From Clostridia bacterium (GTDB lineage Bacteria; Bacillota; Clostridia; Christensenellales; Aristaeellaceae), in the NCBI GenBank assembly GCA_017521565.1, contig JAFXCE010000011.1, positions 62,001-126,000 on the forward strand: a stretch of DNA of 64,000 nucleotides, in the 5' to 3' direction. Of this stretch, positions 42,507 through 55,700 are shown piece by piece. How positions within the stretch are numbered: the stretch's first letter is position 1; the number at the start of each line of letters is the position of its first letter. The notes beneath the pieces were generated by a model. That model saw only the letters and a program-made list of their open reading frames with translations, was not told where the DNA came from and did no database searches. Position numbers and translations under genes: made by a program.

Positions 42507-42658
42507 CTGTATGGGAATCAAACTGCTGGCAGCGATAGAGCGCTGCGGCAGTCCGGTATGCTGTTACTTGGTCCATTGGCTGTATGGATGGCGGATTGTG
42601 TTCGCAGGTTCTTTGGGATTTCTGCGCTGCCCGGCAAATGCGCCGGGCGGCGTTATTC

Positions 42659-42687
42659 TTGCATTTGGCAGGCGCGCATGATATGAT
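42659..42687 (+). promoter_or_regulatory. Sigma-A promoter of rRNA methyltransferase gene
   Basis: TTGCAT (42659-42664), 17-bp spacer, TATGAT (42682-42687). The preceding 150 bases (42507-42658) hold a GCCCGG/CCGGGC hairpin (about 42630-42648) and nothing else recognisable. Confidence 0.7.
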
Positions 42688-42746
42688 GAATAAAACATGA
42701 ATGATGCGGCCGAAAACGGGCCGGAGGATAGAAGGAGAGAAAACGC

Positions 42747-43655
42747 ATGCATGAGGGAGTACCGGCGTATCTGAAGCAGCTGCTTGTGCAGCAGTATGGA
42801 GAGGAGGCGGCAGAGCGGATTGCCGGGGGCTATGAAGCGCAGCGTGCGGTGACGCTGCGCGCCAATCCGCTGAAAGCGGACCGGCAGGAGGTCAGGCAGG
42901 CGCTTTCGGCGCAGGGCATTGAGACGAGCCAGGTAGCCTGGTATGAGGACGCGATGATCGTGCATGGCGCGCGGGAGGAAGCGATTACTGCGCTTGAGCT
43001 GTATGAACGCGGAGGCGTGTATCTGCAGAGCCTGTCTTCAATGATTCCGCCGGTGCTGCTGGGCGCGAAGCCTGGCGAAAACGTGCTGGATATGGCGGCG
43101 GCGCCCGGCGGAAAGACGACGCAGATCGCTTCCATGACGGGCAATCAGGCGATGATTACGGCATGCGAGATGAACAAGATCCGCGCGGATCGCCTGCGCT
43201 ACAACGTGCAGCGTCAGGGTGCATCGCGTGTGACGGTCATGAATGTCGATTCGCGCAATCTGGATGATCTGTTCTCGTTTGACAGGATTCTGCTGGATGC
43301 GCCCTGCTCCGGCAGCGGAACGGTGCAGCTTTTTAATCCGCGCTCAAAGGGGCAGTTCAACAAGGCGAATCTCGACAAGACGACGAAAATGCAGGAGACG
43401 CTGCTGCTCAAGGCGCTGCGCCTGCTGCGTCCGGGCTGCGAGATGATCTACTCGACCTGCTCCGTGCTTGCGCAGGAGAATGAAAGCATCGTGACGAAGG
43501 TACTGAAAAAAGCAAATGCCGAGGTCGTCCCGCTGGATCTGGCGGCGTTTTCTGATGTGCCGCAGCTGCCGGTGACAATTCCCGGAACGCTGTGCGTCTG
43601 TCCGGATGCGCTGTACGAGGGATTCTTCGTGGCGAAGATTCGCAGGAAGAAGTAA
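42747..43655 (+). CDS. 16S/23S rRNA (cytosine-5)-methyltransferase, RsmB/RsmF type
   Basis: 302-residue m5C methyltransferase of the NOL1/NOP2/Sun family. N-terminal RNA-recognition part (LRANPLKADRQEVRQAL). SAM motif DMAAAPGGKTTQIASMTGN. The catalytic pair is LDAPCSGSG (motif IV Cys) and YSTCSVLAQENE (motif VI Cys). Short form: no NusB domain and no C-terminal PUA domain. Modification site cannot be assigned. GGAG lies upstream of the ATG; it has its own promoter and terminator. Confidence 0.93.
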   Translation: MHEGVPAYLKQLLVQQYGEEAAERIAGGYEAQRAVTLRANPLKADRQEVRQALSAQGIETSQVAWYEDAMIVHGAREEAITALELYERGGVYLQSLSSMIPPVLLGAKPGENVLDMAAAPGGKTTQIASMTGNQAMITACEMNKIRADRLRYNVQRQGASRVTVMNVDSRNLDDLFSFDRILLDAPCSGSGTVQLFNPRSKGQFNKANLDKTTKMQETLLLKALRLLRPGCEMIYSTCSVLAQENESIVTKVLKKANAEVVPLDLAAFSDVPQLPVTIPGTLCVCPDALYEGFFVAKIRRKK

Positions 43656-43675
43656 GACTTACAGGTATATACAAG

Positions 43676-43710
43676 CAAAGGCCCCGCCGTTTGGCAGGGC
43701 CTTTGTTTGT
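43676..43710. terminator. Bidirectional intrinsic terminator
   Basis: CAAAGGCCC (43676-43684) with GGGCCTTTG (43697-43705) plus inner GCC/GGC pairs, T-rich on both flanks. Shared by the methyltransferase and the convergent giant gene. Confidence 0.9.
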
Positions 43711-43738
43711 TGTGCTGCGGGATTCGGAAGCCGCTCTC

Positions 43739-46700
43739 TTAGTTGTCGAAATACACCGGGGAGAGCAGGATCAAGAAGAAGTCGTCGTAATCTTCATGCT
43801 GGCTGATCGTCGCGTTGGGGAACAGCGAGGCAAAGAGCACGGAGAGACGTTCAGCACTGCAGCGCTCGGTGATTTCGCCCTGAGCGTAAGCCATGGCATA
43901 TGCGCCGGCAGCCTCAATGATGGCCATATTCACCGGGAGCTCCCAGGTGGAGAAGCGGCCGGCGGCGCCATGCGCGTCAAGCGCAGAGGCGATCTGGCGC
44001 AGAGCGTCCTGCGGATTTTCCATGGGCAGATCGAGCTGCAGGGATTCGCCGAAGCCATGATACGGAGACGGGCAGCAGGGCTGCGGATAATACGCATTTT
44101 CGTTTGCGAGGACAGCGCTCTGGAGTGTGCTCTGCACGCCGCAGACGGTGGCGAAGAAAGCAACCTTCTTGCCGGCGTAATTGCTCACCTGCAGGGCGAC
44201 ATCGTTTGTCACGAACGTGCGCGCAGCTTCAAGGCCGTCAGTCGCCGGATCGGGGATAGTGATCTCGACAAGCTCAATGCCCAGCTCCTCGCAGTGATTC
44301 GCCAGACGATCCTTTCGCTGTGCAATGGCGTTAATCGCCAGATGGCGCGGGAAGGAGTAATGCACGAAGGTATCGATATCCCAGCGTGCGAGGGTTTCCG
44401 CGATGGTGTCTGCCTGAGCAGGTTCGTTGCTGGAGAGGATGATATCGGCGACCTCGTGAGCGACATCAGGATCTTCCTGCGGAACGCCCATGATCATCAG
44501 AGGAATGTCGCGCTCGTTCTCTGCGCAGGTCTCGGCGATCTGCGCGAATGCAGTACCCACACCGGGAACCGCCTGACAGGCGATGATTGCCTTGACAGAC
44601 GGATCCTCGGCAAACGCTTCAAGCTGCGCAATGGTGGTGTCCATTTCGCCCATAAAGTCGTCCGGATAGGTCTCATGCAGCACGATATCGCGGCCATAGG
44701 TGGATATGAGGCTGCGCGCAGCGAGGTATTCCTCCTCGACCAGATGGTCGGTGCCGGTCAGGATGGCGATTTTGCTGTCTTCGTCGTAGACGGAGATCGT
44801 CACGGTATCCGTGCAGGTGTACTGCGGATAGTTGCGGTAGGTCGCCGTCATGGTGATCGTCGCCTGGCCGCGGGAAAGTGCGCGCAGAACATACCAGTCG
44901 CTGTTGTTGGGAGAATCACCGTTTGCGAGCTTGATGTTGGCGAGGGTATCGAGAACTTCGGGGTTATCGCTTTCAAAGGTGCTGACCTCGTCGAAATTGC
45001 AGAAGGGATCGAAATCCTCGTTATCGTCGTCGCAGTAGATCTCGAATTCATCGCCGATAAGCGCGATGGTATGGTCATTCTGCACGTTGATGTGCTTGGA
45101 GATGCCCGTCGGAACGACGACGGAGACCGGGAAGGTCGCAGTCAGGCCGCACTCGGGGATGGTGACGGTGATGGTTACTTCGCCTTCCGATCGGCCGATG
45201 AGCAGCAGGCCGTTTCCGCTGAGGTCAATGTCAACGATGTTGTCTTCGGAGGTGCTGACCTCAAGCGTGCCATAATCGTAGGTCTGGTTGGTATTGAGGG
45301 TGAGGAAGATACCGGAACCCGGAGCCAGCGAGTAGTGATCGCCCTGACCGTTGTCCCATGCGCTCAGGAAGAAATACGGTTCATTTTCATCCGCAGGCAG
45401 CACGGTCATGATCACGGAATCCGTGCAGGAATACTCCGGATGGTTGCGGAAGGTCGTCGTCATGGTGATCGTCGCGGTGCCCGGGGTGAGCGCGCGCAGG
45501 GTCATCCAGTCGTGGCCTTCAGGATCCTCGTCATTCGCTTCCTTGATGTTGGCGATGGTGTCAATCACCGCAGGGTTGCTGCTCTCATAGGTGACGATTT
45601 CATCGAAGTTGGCGAATTTTTCCCAATCTTCATTGTCCTTGACGTCATAGATTTCAATCTCGTCACCCGTGGTTGCGAAGATACGGCCATTTTCCACGCT
45701 GATGTGCTTGGAGACGTTCGCCGGGGAGACGACGTGGATCATGAAGGTTGCGGTCATGTCGCACTCGGGGATGGTTGCGGAGATGGTCGCATCGCCTTCT
45801 GAGGAGCCAACGACCATCAGGCCGTTTTCATCAACGACGGTGAAAGCGATATCATCGTCGGAGGAGCTGACCTCAAGCGTGCCGAGGTCATAGGACTGAT
45901 TGGTATTGAACGTGAGGACAATGCCGGATCCCGGAGCGAGGGTGTAGTGATCGCCCTGACCATCATCCCATGCGCTCAGGAAGAAGTAAGGATCTGCCTC
46001 GGGCGCGGGCAGGACGGTGATCGTCATGGTGTCCACGTCAACCAGATGCGGATAATTCTCATAGGTTGCCGTGGAGGTGACCGTCACCTGACCCGGAGCG
46101 AGCGCGCGCAGGGTCATCCAGTCATGCACTTCAGGATCTTCGTCGTTGGCGAGCTTGATGTTCTCGATGGTGTCCGCTATTGCGGGGTTATCAAACGAGT
46201 ATCCGTGACGATCGTCCATGTTGGAGCAGTGCTCAAGATCCTCATCGTTGAAGAAGGTATACAGCTCAAGCTCGTCGCCCACATAGATGACCGTGCTTCC
46301 GTGCTCGATGCCCATGCCCATGTCAATCTCCGTCGGAACGAAGGAGCGGACCGGGAAGGTCGCGGTCAGGTCATGCTCAGGAATGGTGACGGTCAGCTCC
46401 GCCTCGCCGCTGCCAAAGGCATGGACGTGGAAGTTATCATCGCGCTCTTCATCCCAGCCGTTGAAGTCGATCGCTTCCGGATTGGAGCTGCTGATGATCA
46501 GCGTCTCCGGGTTGTACTCTACATTGGTGTTCAGGTACATATGGAAGCCGGAGCCTTCGGCGAGCGTGATATGGTCGCCATTGCCATCCTCCCAGGCGCT
46601 CAGGTAGAAGTACGGCGCGTTTTCATCGACGGAGAAGCGATACTCCGTCGCAACGCCCTGATGCTCCTTGAAGAAGGTCACACCGCGGATGGTGATTTCC

Positions 46701-49700
46701 CCCTCACCGTGGTTCATGCGGGTATGGAGGACGCCGTTTTCATCCACCCAGACGATATTATCGTCATAGTAAACGTCGTACTCGACGTCGAAGATGTCGC
46801 TCTCGCGCCACATGACGCCGTCCGTGGTCTCAAAGACGAGCTGCACGGAATCGTTCGGGCTGAGGGTCGTGCGGCCGTCCTCGGCGACGAGGCGGACATT
46901 CTCCTCGCAGATGACGGAGACGTCAAACTGCGTGTTCAGGTGCGGCATCTCCGGGCATTCCACAAAGATCGTGGCGTGGCCCGGGTTCTGCGGATGGAGC
47001 ACGCTGTTGGTTTCATCCACCGTGACGATGCTGTCGTCGGAGGAGGAGAAGCGCAGCTCTGTGCCGGTGTATGCCGGTTCGCACCAGACATGCACGTACA
47101 GGTCGCCGTCCTCCAGGCACAGCGCGATGGAGTTGTCCTCGCCGACCATTTCATCGATGCACACGGATTCCGGCGTGGTATCCTGCTCAACCATCAGGCG
47201 CGCGCTGCGGGTGTAGGTTTCGCCGTTGCTGGCGGTGATGGTGTAGTATGCATCCGTTACGCCGTCAGAATGCGCGTAGAAGTAATGGTGATCATAGATG
47301 GGATCGTACATACACTCTGCGATGCTCTCGTCATCCACGGAGATGGAGACGTCAACCGTCAGGCTCGGATCGTAAAGCGTGTAGCTCTCCCACATGCCGA
47401 TGCCTTCGCCGATGTCCGTGGTATACCATGCGCCTTCATGGAACTGGTATTCGTTGATGCGCACGCTCGGCTTGGGCACGGTGACGATGCAGACCATGGA
47501 AACCGGATCACCGCTCATGGTTTCAGCGTCACAGAAGACCGCCGCATACTGATCGTCTTCCGGCTCGTTGCCGTTGTGCACGGTTACGTTGCCTTCCTGA
47601 TCGACGGTGATGAGGTTTTCATCGGAAGTGGACCAGCGGATGGTTTCCTCATTCAGCGCCTCGTCGACAGTGGAGACGATCTGAAGCTTTGCGGTGCTTC
47701 CCTGATAGAGGGTCAGCGCGTCGCTTGAGAGGGCGTAGGCCGGGGCTTCGCCGGTAACCTTGACGAGCATGCGGATTTCCATACCGCCAACGCTTTCCGT
47801 GTCAATCGTGCAGTAGATGTTGGTTGCGCCGGGAGCCTTGGCGTACATCATGCCGTCAGAGAGCGTAGAGACGACATCCGCGTTATCGGAGCGCCAGAAC
47901 GGCCCGTCAATGGCATGGCCGGGAGCATTCAGGATGAGACCCGGATCGAAGATCTCGCCGGCTTCTACGGTGATTTCGCTCTGCGCGAACCGGAATTCCG
48001 GACCATGGACGATGACCTCTGCGGCGGCGCTGAGGGTCTCGCTGCCGAAGTCGACGTCATAATGCATGGTCGTCTCGCCCGGCGCCATGCCGACGATGTT
48101 GCCGTAGATGTCAAATACGGCGATGGACGGGTCGTCGGTATAGAGTCTGCTGCCGGTTTCGCTGCGGGTATTTTCACCGTCAACATGCCAGCCCACCCAT
48201 TCGCGGCGGCCGATATCTACCTCGTAGGTGTCGCGGTAGGGATAGATGCTCAGGTGCGAAGCGGAGACGTAAACCGGAATTTCATCGCGGCACTCCGCGA
48301 GGAAGTTGCCGTCCTTGTCGGTGAGGACAAGGTGCGTACGGATGAAGGTATTGCCCTCGGAGACGGCCTTGACCATCGGGCCGTTGTTCCACGGGGCGTA
48401 GTCCGTGCCTTCTTCCTCGCCGTTGCGATCAAAGAAGCCATCAAAGACCGCGATGTTTTCGTCGTCGATGCTCCATTCGATCCATGCCTTGTCAGAGCCC
48501 TTGCTGTCCTCATCGAAGAAGGAGGCATTGTGGCTCCAATGCTGCCAGACGACGCGGCTATACGGATCGCTGCCATAGGGCTCGGTGCTCAGACGGATCT
48601 CTTCATGCCACGGATCCACCCAGATTTCGTCGTTGTGGGTGATGTGAATCGAGATGGGGAATTCGGTTACGCTGCCGTTGGAATCGGTGATGGTCGCGTA
48701 AAGGGTGGTATCGCCGCTCTGGGCCAGACCGGTGAGGACAACGTTATAGCTGTCCTCAACCGGGGCGAAAGAGGCGATGGAGTCATCATCGATGCGCCAC
48801 TGCACAGAGGCGACGTCCTTGGTAGAGTGTTCGTTCACATGCACGACAAACTCATGCTGCGCATCCGGACGGAGGCAGATAAAGCTCTCTTCGATGTATG
48901 CTGCCGGATAATCGGCGACATAGACGGTACAGGTCAGGTTGCGGTACACGCCGCCGTAGTGCGCCATGGCGGTGACGGTAGCGCTGCCGATGCCGACGGC
49001 GCGGAACCTGCCGGTCGGGCCGTTTTCATCGACGATCTGCTCGAGAACGGAATCATCCGAACTGACCCATTCGTCAATGTTCGGGGCAATGGTGAAGCCG
49101 TTGCCAGAGCCGATATAGAATTCGACCTCGTCGCCAAGGGTCAGCAGCTGCATGCTGGGATTCATGGTGACGTCCGGCACCTCGCCCGGACGGACGACGA
49201 CCTGAAGCTCAGCCGTGACGGTCTCGCCGGATTCAAGCGTAGCCGTGCCGGTCAGGGTCGCTTCGCCTGTCTTGCCGTAGGTCTGAACCGTGTAGGCGTT
49301 CCAGTAATCGTTAAAGACGAACTCGGCGATTTCGGCGTCGGTCGTGGCCGGGGTGAAGTCGTGGATCCATTCATTGCCAAACACCAGAGCGGTGTTGTCG
49401 TGATAGGAATCGACCGGCAACACAAGGCGGGCATACGGATCGCCGTGGAAGACGAAATGCGCCTGATTCTGCGGGACGGTCGGATAGAATTCATAGTAGA
49501 AGCCCATCTCGGTGCCATCCTTGAAGCTGACGAGGGCATTGACGTAGTAGAAGTCGTTCCAAGAGGAGAAGAGGCTCAGCTCGCCGGTTTCAGAAATCAG
49601 CATGTGGCGTTCGCTGTCCCCCCAGTAGGACTCATACGTGATCGACTCGACGTCGTCCTCTTCCCAGAGAATGCCGCCGTCCACCGGGGTGAAGGACAGC

Positions 49701-52700
49701 TGATAGGTTTCGCCCATCGTCAGGTCGTACAGCGGGTTGCCGTCTTCATCAAGCGGCGCGAACATGATGCGCTCCGGATCGAGGACGAGGACTTCGCCCT
49801 GCGTACCCTCGATGCCTTCCGGCGCGAATTCGCCCGGCTCGATGGTGACCATCGTGCGGCCGGGGTTGCGCAGGTACATGCGGCCGTCGTTTTGCTCGCC
49901 GGAGAAGCCGAGGATGTCCTCGTTGTCGGAGCGGAAGTACATCTCCATGCCGGTATATTCCGGCGTGGTGACGAACGGGAAGCCGTGCTCGCCGTCGCGC
50001 AGATTCACGACAAGGGCGTGATCCGTATGCATGGCGTCGATGCGCTCCGGCCAGACGTCGCGCTCGTCTTCGACGACGCGCAGCATGGCGCTGGCGGTGT
50101 GGGTTTCGCCGTTGCTGCCCATGACGCGGTAATACGCCATGGTATCGCCGACCTTGTTGCCGATAAACGCATTGCGTTCAGCATCAAAGTACGCGATTTC
50201 CGGATCCTCCGTAAACATCTCGAAGGCTACGTCGATGCCGGATCCTGCGACAAAATAGCGTTCCCAGATGTGCAGAGAGTCGCCGGTTTTGATGGTGTAC
50301 CATGCGCCCTCACCAAACTGATGCTTTGCGATGCGGATGGTGGTCATCGGTACGGAAACATGGCAGGCGGCGGTGTAGGTTACGCCATCCTTGACAGCTT
50401 CGCAGACGATGACGTCAGTCTTGGTTTCCGGCCCGTCGTTGTGGGTGGCCGTAACGGTCTGGGTTTCCTCGTCGAAGTCGATGCAGTAGAAGTTATTGTC
50501 GATGTACCAGGAGACGCTGTCGTAGCCGCTGAGGTCGTCGGTGAAGGTGTAGCTTTCGCCCGGACGGAGCTCAATTGCGCTCTCGCTCAGGGTGAAGGCC
50601 GGGGTTTCACCGGTGACGTTCACGACGAAGTCCGCCCATGCATCTCCCTTGCTCGTGCAAAGCCAGCAGGATACGACCGCGCGGCCGGGAGCGACGGCAT
50701 AGAGTAGGCCGTCATTCGTAACGCGTGCGACAGCTTCGTTGTCAGAACCGAACTCAATGCCCTCAACTTTGGCGTCGCCATACGTTTCCGGATGGACGAT
50801 CAGCTGCATGCTCTCGCCTTCGTTAAGGGTTGCGCCGTCCTGCGAGAAGCGGATGTTCGAACCCTCGACGATGACGCGCGCTTCGCTGGAGGCAGCGAAC
50901 ATATCGTTGACATAGATGTCGCAGCGGATGGTCGTTTCGCCGCTGTTGACAGCCTTGATGTTGCCATGCTGATCGCAGATGACAACGTCCTCATTGTCGC
51001 TGTAGAAGACCTCGGCGGTGACGGGGCCGACGCCCTGCGCATTGTGCCACCAGTTCACGTACTGCCAGTCGCGTCCATGCTTGTCCAGGTGATAGACGTC
51101 CTGCTCCGGTGTGATTTCGAAGTGGGTGTCATGGACAAAGATCCAGCGCTCATAGTCGCGGCGGGTGATCTCGTTGCCGTCTGCGTCATAGAGGCAGACG
51201 ACCATACGGATGACGGTATCGCCGCTGTTTACGGGCTCGATGATCGGGTTGTTGTTCTGCTCCTGATCCTCATAGCCGACAATGCGAGCGATGTTTTCGT
51301 TGTCAATGTGCCATTCGACCCACGCGGTGTCGGCGCCGGGATTATTCGGGTCGGTGGTCAGCGCGGCGTTGGTATCCCAGCCGAGGCGCATGACGTCGGT
51401 CATCGGGTGTGCGCCCCACGGCTCGGTGCTCAGGTTGAGGTGATCGCCATACACGTCGAGCCAGACCTCGTGATTGGGAATCGGATGGACTTTGCAGACC
51501 GCCGTAGCGACGCTGCCATCCTTGAACTCGACAACGGCGGTCACGCGGGTGCTGCCGTCCGGATTCAGAGAGGTGATCTTCGCGGCCGGAGAACCGAACT
51601 CAAGCAGACCGTCTTCAACGGAGACAAAGTCCGGATTCTCGGCGCGGAAGGTGATGTTTTCAACGATCTTCTCGCCGGTGTCGTTCACGATCACCAGCGG
51701 GATGAAGCGGGTCTGACCCGGACGCAGGTCCACGTTGCGCTCGGTGAAGTAGACAGGAGGCTCAACGACGGTGATCGTCACAGAATCCGTGCAGACATAC
51801 TCCGGATAGTTCTGATAGGTCGCCGTCATGGTGATCGTCGCCTGACCCGGAGCGAGCGCGCGCAGGGTCATCCAGTCGCGTCCGTCGGGCTCTTCGCCGT
51901 TCATCTCCTTGATGTGGGCGACGGTGTCAAGCACCTCAGGATTGCTGCTTTCGTAGGTGATGATCTCGTCGAAGTTGGAGGCGGATTCCCAATCCTCGTT
52001 GTCATTGATGTCGTAGATCTCAAACTGATCGCCTACCAGCGCGACAGTACGACCATCCTGCACAGAGATGTGCTTGCTGATTCCGTCCGGAATGATGGCG
52101 GAAACCGGGAAGGTCGCGGTCATGTCGTGCTCAGGAATGGTGACGGTCAGCTCCGCCTCGCCCGTGCCGAAGGCATGGACGTGGAAGTTATCACCGCGCT
52201 CTTCATCCCAGCCGAAGAAGTCGACGGCTTCCGGGTTGGAGCTGCTGTAAATCAGCGTCTCCGGGTTGTAATCTACATTGGTATGCAGGTACAGATGGAA
52301 GCCGGAGCCTTCGGCGAGCGTCATGTGTTCGTTGATTCCGCCTTCCCAGTCGCTCAGGAGGAAGTACGGCTGGCTGCTGTCGACAGAGAAGGTATACTCG
52401 GCCGCAACGCCGTGATCATGCTCAAACCAGCTGACAGCGCCGATGGTGATCTCGTCCGCATCCCAGTCAACAGCGCTATGGAGGACGTCGTTTTCATCCA
52501 CCCAGACGTACTGATCATCAAAGTGAATGTCGTACTCGACGTCGAAGATGTCGCTCTCGCGCCACATGACGCCGTCCGTAGTTTCAAAGACGAGCTGCAC
52601 GGAGTCGTGCGGGTTGAGGGTCGTGCGGCCGTCCTCGGCGACGAGGCGGACATTCGCTTCACAGATGACGGAGACGTCAAACTGCGTGTTCAGGTTCGGC

Positions 52701-55700
52701 ATCTCCGGGCATTCCACAAAGATCGTGGCGTGGCCCGGGTTCTGCGGATGGAGTCGGAGGTCGTATTTATCCACGCCGACAATGCTGTCGTCGGAGGAAT
52801 AGAAGTGCAGCTCGGTGCCGGTGTATGCCGGTTCGCACCAGATAGCGTACTCCTCAGAGCCGTCTTCCAGACACATGGCCAGAGAGTGATCCTCGCCAAT
52901 GCGCTCATCCAGGCAGATGGCCTCCGGCGTGGTGTCCTGCTCGACCAGAATGCGCATGCTGCGGGTGTAGGTTTCGCCGTTGCTGGCGGTGATGGTGTAA
53001 TGGACGTCCGCCGCGCCTTCAGCGAGCGCATAGAAGTAATACTCGTTGTAGATATTGTCGTAGCGGTACTCTATGATTTTCTCATCGTCCACGGTGACGG
53101 AGACGTCAACCGTCAGGCTCGGATCGTAAAGCGTGTAGCACTCCCAAATGCCGAGGCCTTCATCGATGTTCAGGGTGTACCATGCGCCTTCATGGAACTG
53201 GTATTCGTTGATGCGCACGCTCGGCTTCGGCACGGTGACGAGGCAGACCATGGAAACCGGGTCGCCGCTCATGGTCTCAGCGTCGCAGAAGACCGCAGCA
53301 TCCTGCTCGCGATCCGGCGAATGGCCGGTGTGCACGGTTACGTTGCCTTCCTGATCGACGGTGATGAGGTTTTCATCGGAAGTGGACCAGCGGATGGTCT
53401 CCTCATTCAGCTCCTCGTCGACAGTGGAGACGATCTGAAGCTTTGCGGTGCTTCCCTGATAGAGAGTCAGCGCGTCGCTTGAGAGGGCGTAGGCCGGGGC
53501 TTCGCCGGTAACCTTGACGAGCATGCGGATTTCCATCCAGCCGATGCCCTCAACGTCAATCTCACAGTAGACGTAGGTTGCGCCCGGGGCCTTGGCGTAC
53601 ATGTTGCCATCAGAGAGCATGGCCACGACGCCCTGATTGTCGATGTACCACTCCGGATCGGAGAAGCGATAGCCGTTGTCGTTCAGGATGAGGCCCGGAT
53701 CGAAGATGTTGCCGGCCTCTACGGTGATTTCGTTCTGCGCAAAGCGGAATTCCGGACCGATGACGACAACCTTAGCGCTGGCACTGAAGGTCTTGCTGCC
53801 GAAGGTAATCTCACAGTGCATGGTGGTCTCGCCCGGCTTCACGCCGATGATGTTGCCATAGCCGTCGAACACGGCGATGGACGGATCATCGGTATAGAGC
53901 TTGCGGCTGGTTTCGCCGCGGATACCATCATCCTCGACGTGCCATTCGACCCATTCGTGGCGGCCGACTCGTACCTCGTAGGTATCGCGATCGGCAGAGA
54001 TTTCCGCGCTCGGCATGTAGACATGCACCGGAATCTCATCGTAGCATTCCGCGAGGAAGTTGCCGTCCTTGTCGGTGAGGACAAGGTGGGTGCGGATAAC
54101 GGTATCACCCTCGGAGACGGCCTTGACCATCACGCCGTTGTTCCACGGAGCATGCGTTTCCTGTCCGTAGTTCAGGTCGCCTTCTCGGAGCTCATAGAAG
54201 CCATCGAGGATCGCGATGTTCTCGTCCTCGATTTCCCACTCGATCCACGCCTTGTCGGTGCCTTCGCCGATCTCGTCGAAGTGAGAAGCGTTGTGGTTCC
54301 AGCTCTGCCAGACGACGTTGCGCTGCGGATCGCTGCTCCAGTCTTCCAGGCCCAGCCAGACATCCTCATGCCACGGCTTGACCCAGACTTCGTCGTTGGC
54401 TGTGATGTGGATGGTGGCGGTGTATTCGCTCGCGCTTCCGTCGGTCGCGGTGACGGTCGCGCGGAGGGTGGTATCGCCGCTCTTGGCCACGCCGGTGAGG
54501 GAAACGCTGCGGTTACCCTCGAACGGCGTGAAGGTGGCGATGGAATCGTCGTCGATGGACCACTCCACGGAAGCGATCTCCTTGGTGGAGAATTCGTTCT
54601 CCATCAGGATCAGCTGATGCTTCTCGTCCGGGCGGAGATCGACATGCGGCTCGTCAAGATACGCAACCGGGTAATCCGTGACATAAATGGTAGCGGTCAG
54701 GTTGCGGTACACGCCGCCGTAGTGCGCCACGGCGGTGACGGTGGCCTCGCCGATACCGACGGCGCGGAACCTGCCGGTCGGGCCGTTTTCATCGACGATC
54801 TGCTCGAGAACGGAATCATCAGAGCTGACCCATTCGTCAATATTCGGGTGCTGGGTGAAGCCGTTGCCAGAGCCAATGTAGAATTCGACCTCGTCGCCGA
54901 TGGTCAGCAGGTTTCTGCTGGGTTCCATGGTGACGTCCGGGGCTTCGCCCGGGCGGACGATGACGCGAAGCTCAGCGGTGACGGTCTCACCGGATTCAAG
55001 CGTAGCCGTGCCGGTCAGGGTCGCTTCGCCGGCCTTGCCGTAGGTCTTAATGGCGTAGACATTCCGGTCTTCATTAAAGACGAACTCGGCGACAGAAGCG
55101 TCGGTCGTGGCCGGGGTGAAGTCGAAGATCCATTCATCGCCAAACACCAGAGCAACATTGTCGTGATAGGAATCAACCGGCATCACGAAGCGGGAATACG
55201 GGCTGCCGTGGAAGAAGAAATGCGCCTGATTCTGCGGGACGGTCGGATAGAATTCATAGTGGAAGCCCATCTCAAAGCCGTCCTTGAAGCGAACGTGCGC
55301 ATCCGCATGGTAGCGATCCGCCCGCGCAGAGACGAGCTGCAGTTCGCCGGTTTCGGACAGAAGCATATCGATGCCGTCCCAGTAGGCGGAATACTCGATG
55401 CTTTCCACATCGCGATCCTCCCAGAGGATGCCGCCGTCCACCGGGGTGAAGGCCAGCTGATAGGTCTGGCCCATCGTGAGGTCGTACAGCGGATTGCCGT
55501 CTTCATCCACCGGCGCGAACACGATGCGATTGCGATCGAGGACGAGGACTTCGCCCTGCGCGCTCTCGATGCCTTCCGGCGCGAACTCGCCCGGCTCGAT
55601 GGTGACCGTCGTGCGGCCGACGTCGTGCAGGAACATACGGCCGTCGTTCGGCTCGTCGGAGAAGGACAGAATGTCGTCGTTATCGGAGAAGAAGCGCATC

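Noticed and set aside
43592..45802. A 736-codon plus-strand frame crossing the convergent terminator
   Set aside because: It joins the end of the methyltransferase gene with the antisense of the giant gene, crossing a strong terminator. Shadow.
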